DNA of 64,000 nt, from positions 372,001-436,000 of the forward strand of contig JARKIF010000035.1 of the NCBI GenBank assembly GCA_029378245.1, read 5' to 3'. Shown here in pieces: positions 34,149-44,332 of the stretch. The first letter of the stretch is position 1; each line of letters begins with the position of its first letter. This DNA is from Roridomyces roridus (Eukaryota > Basidiomycota > Agaricomycetes > Agaricales > Mycenaceae). A program made the translations under genes and the position numbers. The notes below the pieces were generated by a model. That model had not been told where the DNA came from. It made no database searches and was given only the letters and a program-made list of their open reading frames with translations.

Positions 34149-34270
34149 CCACTTTTTGAAAGACAGAAAAGTCATAGTCATTGATTCTAGAATACATCTG
34201 GGCGGAAATTACGAGCTATAGTAGCTGAGAGCCAGATAGCCACACAGTCATCATCCTGGCCACTTCCCAG

Positions 34271-35109
34271 TCAATGAATAACCCAGTTGTATAGGGTTTC
34301 CTCCTTTGTGAGTGTATTCATCAAGGACAACATTGCTGAGTTCTGCCAGGAGAGGAGATCCAACACGACCAATCCAAGAGGTTGCACCCTTGGAAACCGG
34401 ATTATTTTCTCTCTTTGAGACACAAGCAGAGTGTCATTCCTTAGACCGTCCCCATCAATCCCATGGATCTCAAGCTTCTCCTCGCTCAAAGCTTCCTTCT
34501 CCGCTGGGAGCTGATTGCCCCTAATACCACCTATCCGAACAATCCAATGATCTGTACATATCAGACTTATTTGGCTCATGGCATAAAAGATTCCTTGGAG
34601 CTCAAAACTCTCTGCAATACTCTCTGAAGTGCTTAGAAAACCAGCCCTTGGCAAAATATATTCGTATGAAGTCCAAACATCAAGATTCAATTGCGACTAC
34701 TACCCGCTGCAAGTTTGCGATCCGCACTCATCCTTTGCTTCTTCACCTTGGGCGGTCCAGCCTCCTGTTCCAAACTACGACCTACACTCTTACCTGCCCA
34801 AAGATAACCGTAATTGAGAGCCAAAGGCTTCTTCTCCAAGGTGGTGTACTGTGTTCTCCCTTTCCGACCGCGCTTGTTTGTGACCTGAGGTCTCAAGGTG
34901 ATTCGAGACGTGGTCCAGGCCTCGTAATTGTAAATAGTGTTTCTCCAGGGATTCAGGAATCTCTGGGTCTTCCCCCCGACATGGATGACACCACAGGACT
35001 CAAGCGGCCTGATGTTTGCACTCAATCTACTGTCTCGCTCGTCACTCACCCAGCAGCGGTCGTGCCACTGTTGGTGAATGTGTTCTTTGTGTACTGCGGG
35101 ACAAATCAA
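34271..35109 (-). CDS. Two overlapping open frames inside the transposon, unidentified
   Basis: Minus-strand frames 35109-34687 (with 'LRPQVTNKRGRKGRTQYTTL' and 'KKQRMSADRKLAAG', basic) and 34690-34271 (with 'SESIAESFELQGIFYAMSQI' and 'ICTDHWIVRIGGIRGNQLPA') overlap by a few bases and could be one protein with a frame change. They are the only sizeable protein-like frames in the 4.56-kb element. I find no transposase motif (no DDE/D signature or zinc finger), so I give no function. Confidence 0.25.
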
Positions 35110-35489
35110 AAATCAGAGTAGATAATGGCAAGGATAGTGTTGTCAAAGTCCGGTTCAAGAAATCGGTTCGGACCCGAACCGTCCCAACTGAACGCAAAGT
35201 TCAGAGTTGGGGAGATGGTTGAACCGAACCTGAAGTTCAGGTTTGAGGTTTGGCAATTCAAAGAAAGTTCCTTGAACCTGAAATTGCATCTTTTGATGAC
35301 TTTTGCTTGCTATCGGGCCTGCTTCCACTGTCCAGAGGATATCTTGACAAGACCGATTCAATGAGTCCGACAATCTAGCTTGTCCCAGAGTTTGACCAGG
35401 ATGTGAAGGTGTAGGTGAGGCCCTGAAATTGCAGTGTGTGATTGCAGTTGGCTTGAGTCGGAATGAGTCCTTCATTTCAGGGACGTTGG

Positions 35490-35952
35490 CAAGGGGCACC
35501 AAAGATAAGGAATTTCCTATTATAGGAGGGGAGGGGGGGGTCCCTCCAAGGGCTGAAAAAAAACTTTTGTACCAAATTTCTGCAGACACTGGAAAGGCTC
35601 TGTTTGCATAGTAGGCCACTGAATAGAGCCCCAGCAAACTTTCTCAATTTCGGTACATGGTCCCGACTTGGTCACGTGTCCGATTAGTCACGTGATCTGG
35701 TCACATGAGGACCCTCGTCAATTCAGAATTTCCATGGAACACCCCGATCTTGGGCTCCAGAGCTGATAGAATAGACTGGAAGCCCTTGGGAAGCATGTAC
35801 AGGCAGCAGGGGGGCCAAAATACCCAAAATACTGTGATTTGATGTGTCCCAAAAAGGAAATTTCCTTTTATAGAGGGGGGGAGGGTCTGCCGATTTGGCT
35901 GAAAAAAAAAAATCAAGGTGATGTGCTGATCTCTTATCTTTGGTGCCCCTTG
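35490..35952. mobile_element. hAT-type MITE nested in the 4.56-kb transposon
   Basis: The 463-bp element has exact 20-bp inverted ends CAAGGGGCACCAAAGATAAG. An exact 8-bp target duplication GACGTTGG lies at 35482-35489 and 35953-35960. The interior includes a G-run region after each end and no coding sequence. The terminus CAAGGGG resembles the CAAGAGG end of the MITE at 696, so the two may use related transposases. Confidence 0.9.
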
Positions 35953-37949
35953 GACGTTGGTTGAGTTTGTCTGGCCCAAAACATATATGATACTTTGCAG
36001 CTTGAATATAACTCAACAGCCTGAGTGTGAACCGGGTTCGAGCCTGAACCGAACTTGAACTCCACTTGTATTCCACCCCAGCCTGGGTTGGTATGGCCAA
36101 ATTTCTCTGTTGGAATGTCTATCAAATGTCTATGCTGTATCTCACTGCCCAGAATCTTATTTATCCATCCGATGGTTTGGGACTGTGTTATTGATTTGAG
36201 GAAATCTGCACTCTTTAATCACAAAAAAGCAGATTGGCATAGCTGCTTCGAGTACAGGTGTAATCATTGAAGGTATATGAAAATTTTCTACTCCCAACTT
36301 AAGCTTAAAAAAGTGCCCCTGGGTCTCAATCTCTGAGGGCTTGGATTTGACAAGCATCAGTGTAAAGTCCGCTGAAATGCTGTACAGGAGTCAGTCCCCC
36401 ACAGCCCCCATCACTGATATCAATCCTGCTTGCCTCCGCTCTTCACACTCCTCAGTGAGACTCCCCCATTCCTTGGTAACCTTGAAGAATGTTAGACAGG
36501 CACGCGGTACTGTTGGGCACTGTTGGGCTCCGACATTTTGTCAATAAAGCAACTTAAATTGAACTTAAAGCAACTGTGGTGAGAAGGAATGTGGCGAGTT
36601 GGCAGAGTACTACTTGAGTTCAGATCGGGGGAAGTGGAAGGAGTCACAACTCAGCGTAGGTCTGGTGGTCCCTTTATCATTCTTGGACTTGTGGGAAAGC
36701 CCATCCCACAAAACCGGCTGTCATTGTTGTACGTGGTTGGGAGCGATACCACCTTGGTGTTGGGATTGCCTTGGGATGGGATGGGTTGTCGGTGGGGTGT
36801 GAGATGTGGGATGGGAATGATGTTAGTCATTTGATCTCGGCTACCGTTGGGTTGGGATTGACCCGCTGATGGGAGAGATTAGATTGTTAAGCTCTGTTTA
36901 TTGTGCAAATGTACATGTGCATGTACATATGAACATGTACATGGTTACCTCACAAGTGCATTGTACATGGTTCAATTCCGAGCTGTCTCTGTCCAATTTC
37001 CTGTCTCTGTGACATGTTCAGCATGTACAAATGCAAATTTGATAGTCTCTGTACACAACACAAGTTGCATTTGATAGCTCACGTACATAGCACAATTTAC
37101 ATTCGTAACCTTAGGAATATTTGACGATAAGTGACGTCATACAAATGGTTCATGCCATTTGCAATGTACATGATTGCATGCTTCATCACCGTCGATGATC
37201 TCATGTCAGAGGCGTTCGAGGTCCAACTCTCCTCCTCCCTCCTGCGGACATGTCTCTCTGCGCGGACCTTGCTCCTATTCGCACAGGGAAAAGACACATT
37301 CCGTTTCCTCCGCGAGCCTCCCAGCTCCGAGTGTTCCTCACCCGAACAGTGTCGCATCCGGCCTGCACGGATCCTCTCCTTCTCCCTGGCCCGAAAGCGT
37401 ATTTCTCCGCTGGCCTACTTTCCGCCGCCTCTCTGGACCGAGCTGCTCAATCAGCATTTTTGCCCCAGCTGTCTTACCGAGGCGAGGAGGGAGTACGAGG
37501 ATTCGAGGAGGCGCGTGTGGGACCAGCTACCAGAAATCTTTGGGCTGCCTTCGTGGGACGAGCTGAAGGCAGCGAGAGATGCTGATTTGGCTGGGAGAGA
37601 TTAGGAGTGGGGGTGAGATTTTGCACGGCTGAAACGCGCGATTTCGCTGATCAAGAGTTTTGAAGGCGTGTCGTGTATCTGTGGAACTCGAATGTATCAG
37701 CTGTAAGTCCTTCTTACCCGCGGTCTTGCCATGGGAATTGACGCCGGTGTTCTAATCTCATTAGTGCTTGGCACTTTTTTGCGACGTACACGATGCAATC
37801 CTCCCCACGAGATGACATTTCAATAAAACTAGGCCATTCACTCTCATTTGTGACCCTTAGTTCCGCCCGACCCCTTTGTACGATATTTTGAAGCCTGTCA
37901 GCGCCGAGGAACGTGTAGCAGCTCTCACACGTAGATGCGTGCCAGAACA

Positions 37950-37956
37950 TATAAAA
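37950..37956 (+). promoter_or_regulatory. TATA box of the Cys-rich secreted gene (left arm)
   Basis: TATAAAA stands 51 bp before the ATG at 38007, the spacing seen for other genes here. Confidence 0.65.
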
Positions 37957-38006
37957 GGTCCCACTGACAGCGCACAGTTTCCCCAGTCCCAGACCGTACT
38001 CTCACA

Positions 38007-38283
38007 ATGCAATTCAAACTCGTGACCACCGCCATCGCGTTCTTCCTCGTATCGCAGGCCGCCGCGATGGTCCTCGACCGCCAGACCGAACCTGCGTGCC
38101 ATCCCAACCCGGGCAACACATGCGTCCCCGAGATCGCTCGTCAGTGCTGTGCGCCGCTGGTTTGCCTCCCGCCGGGAACTGTTACTGGGGTATGTGTTGA
38201 TTCGATCGGTCCTGGAGAGTTTGGATCTGATAGTGAGGTTCGCCTAGGTTTGCGTTGTTCAGGACCCGCCGCCGCCACAGTAG
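38007..38283 (+). CDS. Small cysteine-rich secreted protein (left-arm copy)
   Basis: ATG 38007 starts 'MQFKLVTTAIAFFLVSQAAA', a clear signal peptide. The mature part has Cys at 'ACHP', 'TCVP' and 'QCCAPLVC'. A GT-AG intron (38190-38262) after 'PPGTVTG' leads to a tiny exon 'DPPPPQ' and TAG 38281-38283, giving 67 residues. Reading through the donor instead gives 'TVTGVCVDS', which adds a sixth cysteine and restores a C..C..CC..C..C knot-like pattern, so the real C-terminus is uncertain. The right-arm copy keeps both options. It is probably an extracellular protein; role unknown. Confidence 0.7.
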
Positions 38284-38387
38284 TGGGCGCCAAGGAGGTT
38301 TACGGGGTTTCGACCGAGTGCAGTCAAATTGTTCTTCCACAGTCAATTGATTCATTTTCAATTATTCCCTTTCGTGCATTCATTTAC

Positions 38388-39233
38388 TATGGCACATATA
38401 GTGTCCAATAATTCAAAGAAAAAAAACACGCACCTCGTGCAAAAAAACACGCACCTCAAATGCACCTCGTAAAAAAAAAACATGCAAGTTGCACCACTCC
38501 AGGAAAACACACACCACACTATACCCCTGGATTGACCCAGTAAGCCGTGTGGCCGGCTGGCCTGATTTTGAACAATCTCATCAGCAATCATTATACCTGA
38601 TGTGCATTGATGGCATTGCTAATCCATGGTTCAATTTTCCACATTCAACTTGAACAGGATTCAAGTTGAATTGGCTGACCTGTAATGCAAGACAACTTGA
38701 TCTGCCTGGGCAGTCTGGTACGGCTTACCATAGCTGCAAACTGCGGACTGCCTAAATAACCTTGAGCTTGAACACTGAGGTGGTTCAACCTCGAAGACTA
38801 GCCCTTACAACCCCCCAGGCCTCCAGCCAATGTCAGGGATGGCATTGCAGCCCCATGTAACCCCTGTTGAAACATTGATCTCCTGCCAGTGGGCTAGCAC
38901 TGGCAGGCTGTATGCAGGCACAGGCTGCAAAGCCGTATTGAATTGTTCAAGTTGCACTACTGAACATCATGATCAGATCAGGGCTTGCCGGACAATCATC
39001 ACGGCAACTCGCAGCATGGTCAGCTGGCTTCGTTTCTGAGCTGCATTGAATTGAACTTTTGACTCCCAGTCCAATGTTTGCAATTTTTTCAAAGCTGAGG
39101 GTGTGTCATTTTCTGCGGAGTTGGACTCAACATGCGTGTTTTTTTTTTTGGTGATTCCACTGAAGTTGCGTCTTTTCTCAAGATTTTCCCTTGTTGTGCA
39201 ATTTTTTATTTTTTGTACAATATATGTGCCATA
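38388..39233. mobile_element. 846-bp TIR element inserted between the secreted gene and the hydrophobin
   Basis: Ends are TATGGCACATATAGTGT and the inverse of TATGGCACATATATTGT. A 6-bp duplication ATTTAC flanks it (38382-38387 and 39234-39239). The right arm of the inverted duplication lacks the element, which shows an empty site (about GCATTCATTCACGACTG read in the same sense). Subterminal A-rich stretches with CACGCA motifs face each other. A 6-bp duplication and TAT start are shared with the 4.56-kb element, suggesting one superfamily. Confidence 0.82.
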
Positions 39234-39419
39234 ATTTACGACGAATACAGAGCATGGAGAATTACAGAGCGTGGAGAAATAATATCGAACCGACTAGCAG
39301 ATAGGCAGGCGGGAGCAAGCTCGGTGTTAGCACCGAAGATGCAGCATTAAAGATCCGATCCAAGCCGATCCACCGCATCTTCCTCGTTTCTTCCCGCGAA
39401 CACCCACCTGCTCGCTAAT

Positions 39420-39798
39420 GTTTTCCAAGCTGTCCATTGTCACCACTTCTCTACTCATTGTAGGCTCCCGTTTCCGAGTCGTCCAGGTGCTGGGGCTGAA
39501 TTCCTTTTGCCGCCGACCCTTGGTGCGGCCATTCCCTCGCCGAACACCTCGAAACTATGCAGCAGCGTCGCTTCGAGCACCAGCAGCGCTGTGTCTGCCG
39601 TTGCCGCTGACCTCGGGATTGACCTCACCGAGACCGACGTACCCATCGGCCTTACTCGCTCTGTCCTCGAGGTTAGGAATTGGTTCGTGATCTCCCTTGT
39701 TGCGCGGATAGCGACGATCTGACGGGATACATCCCTGTCGTGTGCGACGTCCCCTCAGTCGAGTGGGGGGCCTTATTGCCATCAGCTGCGTCCCTCTT
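39420..39798 (+). pseudogene. Class I hydrophobin remnant (left-arm copy)
   Basis: ATG 39420 starts 'MFSKLSIVTTSLLI', a hydrophobin-type signal peptide. In another frame follow 'SKLCSSVASSTSSAVSAVAA' and 'LGIDLTETDVPIGLTRSVLE', the core of a class I hydrophobin around Cys 2 to 4. The tail reads 'IPVVCDVPSVEW' and, shifted by one in a G run near 39767, 'GLIAISCVPL'. Several of the eight canonical cysteines are lost or out of frame. Hydrophobins coat aerial structures by self-assembly at air-water interfaces; this copy should not make one. The frame change just after the signal peptide is shared with the right-arm copy, the G-run change is private. Confidence 0.7.
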
Positions 39799-40960
39799 TG
39801 AGAAGGACATTTTACAGTGCTTGTTTCGTGTTCAATCAATTTCTACTTCTGCAATCCTCGACAACGGAAATGAGCAAGTTGAGACTTCGCGGTCGATCCA
39901 CGCGTGGGTTGCCTTCACTGGGTGGCAGATATTAGATAACTGTTTCCTCCACAGTCATGGACTCATGGTGCAGACGAGGGTTTTCAAAAGCGTGCATTTT
40001 CAATCTGTCTCTCAAAAAGAAGGCCTAAAAGTGGGTCCACGAACTTCAAATGGCACACCTGGAGGCTGGGAATCGAACCCAGCTTACAGCGGCCAGTGTG
40101 TTCGAACGGGTAAAGCTGGTCGGCGCGCGGAATTGGTGTCTTTGTTTCAAGCAGTCGAGTATCCCAGTATCTCGAGCGCAGCGTCACTACCTCCGGCTTT
40201 GCCGGCCCGCCCGGCTCCGAACGGTGATCCGAATCATGACGCGCCCCCGCCAACACGAGGCGCATCAAATATCCCCATCAACCGCGTGGTGCGCCCGAAT
40301 CCCGATCGCTCTGACTCTAACTCGGCGTAACCCTGGCCTGCTCCACGTTCCGCGCGTCGCGATCATGGCGCGAGTCGACCCTGGGGCCTCAATGAGTCAG
40401 TAGGTGAAATTTTTCAGTGCCGGCATTATATGCGGCAGTGTTGATCGGTGTTCATGCCCCGACGCTGTCTCTGTATTTTCAGTTCATCTCTGCGCTGTGC
40501 CTGTTACAGAAAACTTAGTTCCTCTGCCGGCCGTCCGCGTCGTCCATGTAGAATGTACATTTACAGCCAGCCAATACCCGTCGAGCTCCGCGGTCCCGCA
40601 CTCTCTGACTCGTAACTTAGCTTCGCGCGTAGTATATATACCCGTTCCCGCCGCATGCATGTGTGCGCCACAATTTTCTGTGAGAGAACGCCCACGGGAC
40701 CCGTGGATTTGATCTGACTCGGTCATTACGACTTGCCTTTTGGGGTTTGCCGACCGACGCGACGCGCGTACACGGTACGGCACAGTCTAGCCCAGGGACG
40801 CGGGACGGGGACGATGAAGAGAAAAACTTTTTTTGAGCGGTGCATTGTTCCTCTCGTCACCGAGTAAGGGTACGAGCGCACAAGCAGACTCGGAGATTCC
40901 GGGACGTGTAAATAGATATATGCGCGATGTCACCAGAGAAGACACTACTACCCAGTCCGT

Positions 40961-41964
40961 CTACTCAAACCCGGAGAGATCAGTTTCCCGTGCTACTTTC
41001 AGCTGCTCCCAAGAGGGAAGTCCCAGGATCTCAGGGAGCGTCTCCCACACCCGTCGTCGTCCAGCCACGAGTTCGGCTGTCGCAGCCTTGAGGCATGCGG
41101 CGCAGAGGTTGAGCTTGTCCCATGACTCCGTCGAATTTAGCCGCATCAAAGGATGGATGGGCTTTTTACTGATAAATGAGCCACGAAGAAGGTCACGGGT
41201 GCTGCGACATTGGGCCTGCAATGTGCACTCTGGGACGGGAATCATGTAAAGGAATGAGAGGGTATGGTACACCTGGGCGGCCAGGAGCTCTGTGCGGGCT
41301 ATAATGCAGGTTCGTTGAAGCGAGGGTGAGAGTAGGACCTTGGGATGCCCGGGGACGAGCTGTACTCCAGACAGGACGGTCTCAATCTGGGCACAGGAGA
41401 CGACGTAGAGCGGATACGCCTTGGACCACTCGGGACCCAAGTTGTCCGCCATTATGAGGCGGGGAAATGTGTCGCCGTTCCCGAATGTACTGGTGGACAA
41501 AACTTTGTCGAACTCTTCCAGTGATAGCGGGGATGCTGAGGCAAGATGAAGGAGCGCCCGATGCCGCAGGAAGCCGATGTCGTATTTGGTGCTCAGGCGC
41601 AGAACACCTGCGACAATGGGGAATGTTGTCTTGACGGGGGGCCTCTCGAAGAAACTGAAATCGCCTCAGCGAATACAAAGAGTCGAGAATGGGGACGGAA
41701 CCTTGAATCAAAGATGGCCTTGAGAAAATACTCGACATCCTGGGCGGAGTCGTGTAGAAATACGCTAGGACATCCGTCGATCGCCGCTTGATCACTGGGT
41801 TGCGGTATCGACAGCATGTCTTTGAAGACGGACGATCTTGCGGCGAGGATGCCCCCTGCGACTCGAAAGAGCTTTGTTTCAGCCTGGATGACCAGGGTTC
41901 CGTCGGAGAACCAGAGGTCTTCCACCCGGGAAGTTGGACTCGGAGAAGCGGCCGTTGCATCCAT
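40961..41964 (-). CDS. BTB/POZ-domain protein, copy C (apparently intact)
   Basis: ATG 41964-41962 starts 'MDATAASPSPTSRVEDLWFS', followed by 'LVIQAETKLFRVAGGILAAR', 'VFKDMLSIPQ' and 'EYFLKAIFDS'. A 45-nt intron (41657-41701) splits a Ser codon (phase 2), then 'FFERPPVKTTFPIVAGVLRL', 'STKYDIGFLRHRALLHLASA' and, near the C-terminus, 'GLPSWEQLKVARETDLSGFE', stop at 40961. No frame break is seen over 319 residues. It forms a subgroup with copy E. It lies in the spacer of the inverted duplication, pointing outward from the HMG-box gene. Role by family: protein-protein interaction through the BTB fold. Confidence 0.8.
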
Positions 41965-42064
41965 GAGGAGATCGCGAGGATGAAGGGTGGTGGTGGTGGT
42001 GGTCCGTGGAGAGGATGGTGGTGGTGGACAAAGCGTGATGAGTGGCATGATGCTGATCTTGATG

Positions 42065-43725
42065 GCCCTTTGTGATTATTGACTGAGCGCCGTGACTGCC
42101 ACTGATACTTGCGGAGTTCCTATAAAACTTCTTTAAAACCATCGCGCCTCGCCCAGCTCGTGCGCCAAAGCAAAGCTGCCATGTTGCTACCATGGTAGTA
42201 GAACTCCACTCCCGAGGCCGGAGAGCCGTGTTTTTCGTTATCTCTACTGCTTGATGCTCAAGATTCCACGAAGTGCTGTATGACTGAAGTGATCGGCCAC
42301 AAAGAGATGGTCCTTGACTCCTTCGCGAACAAGTGTATGTATTCAGAGACCATGTTACACCGGGGGCAAAGTCCGACGAAGGGAAGGCTCCTTTGACCTG
42401 CCCTGACTTTTGGGATTTTGCCCGCCGGGACAAGTCAAGACTCAAGACTCAAGTAAAAGACAAGTTTGATCTTCACCGCCCAAGCACAATCGAACAAGGT
42501 TGAAGCTTGAGACGGACGGCGTGTGGTACACTCTGGGCTCTGCTCCGAGCCTGTTTTCAAAATTCAACATCCGCTGCTGCTTGATACGCAACCAATACGC
42601 AACGGGACAGCCTTGAGTCGGAAAAAGAAATACCTCGAAGCCTAGGAACCATCCCCGATGCGAACGGGTTCATGAGGCCCGGACATGGTTGCCAGAAGTG
42701 CTCACTTTTTGATACTCATCCGCAATCACTGATCCATTACCTCTGATCAGTGATCCATCCCGTCTCATCCTACTCAGTAATACACGCGGAGCTGTCAAAC
42801 GGCTGATCGGCAGTGGTCGGCACCGGATCTTGACGGAAATCAGTACCGATGGCCTTGGCGCTTTCCACTGGTTATCACTGGCTCCCGGCAGCGGCCAGCG
42901 GAAACCAGTGGAAGTCGATTGACCAATGCCTTCAATTTCCCGCACATAACGAAGCTAAGTTGAAGAAGACACACAGTTCTGATTGTGTAGTGCTCTAGCT
43001 AGTTACTGAGAATGGTTTCAAACTGGAGCTGCCAGTAGGATCCACTGCATTCCGTTGGATTCCGATGAGAATCCGAAGCTCCTGAGTTGTTTCTGAGGTG
43101 TCCACAAGCAATTGCATTGTATCATTCATGTGTATTTTCCTTCTGTTAATTGAACATAACCTTGGAGCCCGGATTGGGATAAAATATCATTCCTGCAGCC
43201 CAAGCCGGCAGCGACAGGTGCAGCGGAATCCAATGGAAGCCGCCGGCAGCCGTCACATCAATGGGCCCTGCGGGTGCCATTTAATCCACATGTGTCGGCT
43301 CGGGCCCCCTGCAATGACATCAATTGAATTGATGCGCCGAACAACTGCCTGGAGCAAGAAAGCTTGAGGAAAATTGGGACATGGCCCAAATGCCATCGGA
43401 ATCCAGTGGAGGGACTTCAGGGAGACGGTCTGATGAACACCAACGGCGATCACCAGAAGCTACCACTGGTCCGTCGGCAAGCGATGTCAATCACCGTCTG
43501 CCAACGGCCGCCAATGTCCACCGGGGGCCACCGATGGCCGCCAGTGACTCTTCCAGCAGCGGGTATTACTCATCCTACTCCCCTCTCCGCTCTCCCTTTC
43601 CACTCCACAAACCTCTGCACCCGTCCCCCCTACCCATCTCACACACCCCTGCCTCTGCCCCTGGTTCCTAATTTGACCATGTAGTATATATACCTGTCTA
43701 CAGTCCCAGTTCTGTCAAAGCTCCG
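42065..43725. other. Intergenic region with scattered repeats
   Basis: No gene is seen. The stretch holds many CCACTGG / CCAGTGG and GGATTCC / GGAATCC motifs in both orientations (about 42840-43560), suggesting a decayed repeat, but I could not define ends. A TATATATA-containing block at about 43684 resembles one at 40630. Confidence 0.35.
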
Positions 43726-44332
43726 ACATGGTCGGAGAAGAATTCTGATTCGGACGTTAGGCAGTCACTGCTGCCTGGCACACACACACCCCGACTCCCC
43801 GACTCCGTAGGTCATCCCAATATGAAACATAAATGAACTCTTACTTCCCAGGGCGCAATTGAGGAATCAAATCATCTTCGGGTACCAGTACTGTAGACGA
43901 ATCTAGTCTATTCTCACTATGGTCTACTCTACCTTCTGAGTCCTGTCTGCTATCTTGCTCAGGGTCCGCCTTGGTCAGGGAAGAATTCTGATTCGAATGT
44001 TAGGCAGTCACCGCTGCCTGGCACACACACACATCTGCGACCCCAACTCTCCAACTCCGTAAGTCTTCCCAACGTGAAACATAAATGAACTCTTACCTCC
44101 CCGGGCGCGATTGAGGGATCAAATATTCGGGTACCAGTACTGTAGACGAATCTAGTCTATTCTCCCTATGGTCTACTCTACCTTCTGAGTCCTGTCTGCT
44201 ATCTTGCTCAGGGTCCGACTTGGTTGGAGAAGAATTCTGATTCGAACATTAGGCAGTCACCGCTGCCTCCCAACGTGAAACATAAATGAACTCTTACTTC
44301 CCGGGGCACGATCGAGGGATCAAATCACCTCC
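43726..44332. repeat. Tandem repeat, about 2.5 copies of a 243-249-bp unit
   Basis: AGAATTCTGATTCG recurs with its AATTCTG at 43741, 43984 and 44233 (periods 243 and 249). The units share GTTAGGCAGTCACTGCTGCC, the AAACATAAATGAACTCTTAC block and TACCAGTACTGTAGACGAAT. The third copy is shortened. No open frame spans the units. Confidence 0.85.

Larger units (their letters stand above)
32578..37141. mobile_element. 4.56-kb TIR DNA transposon inserted in BTB copy B
   Basis: Ends are TATAAAGTCAGTTTTCGTCA at the left and the inverse of TATGACGTCACTTATCGTCA at the right; 21 of the first 25 positions agree. It is flanked by a 6-bp target duplication CAAATG (32572-32577 and 37142-37147), and joining the flanks restores the BTB codons. 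Both subterminal regions are full of TGTACATG-type repeats, and the inverted similarity continues further in (ATCTAATCTCCCATC at 32874 against its inverse near 36870). No transposase is recognisable, so it looks non-autonomous. It contains two further insertions. Confidence 0.85.
32053..37605 (+). pseudogene. BTB/POZ-domain gene, copy B, split by a 4.56-kb transposon
   Basis: ATG 32053 starts 'MDETPALTRVEDLWFEDSGL'; the BTB part has 'DSLFRVSGSVLAARSPIFRD' and 'YFLRAIFDSR'. A 49-nt intron ends at CCATCCCAG, then 'FFEGPPKPTTEPTVAGVLRL' and 'LALADTLDIK' follow, where the insertion begins. The frame resumes at 37148 with 'FMPFAMYMIACFITVDDLMS' and runs to 'GLPSWDELKAARDADLAGRD' at the stop near 37605. 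Apart from the insertion I see no other break, so this was a full gene when hit. The other copies have small indels instead. Function is probably as a protein-interaction adaptor, by analogy with BTB proteins. Confidence 0.85.
31715..40945 (+). repeat. Left arm of an inverted segmental duplication (partner 48150-51795)
   Basis: Read forward, this arm carries BTB copy B, a small Cys-rich secreted gene, a hydrophobin and a non-coding tail. The right arm carries the same units, in the same order, on the reverse complement. The arms match in coding and non-coding parts, for example the 40400-40860 tail against 48235-48770 reversed. Without the three insertions (240, 4,564 and 846 bp plus their target duplications) the left arm is about 3.57 kb, close to the right arm's 3.65 kb. 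Both outer edges lie just upstream of a BTB start codon, and inner edges are near 40945 and 48150. Confidence 0.85.

Noticed and set aside
32578..37141. A giant intron in BTB copy B
   Set aside because: The borders are not GT-AG but a 6-bp direct duplication with terminal inverted repeats, and the gap falls inside an exon of all sibling copies.
43726..44332. CRISPR array
   Set aside because: The repeat unit is about 245 bp without short repeats and spacers, and the genome is fungal.
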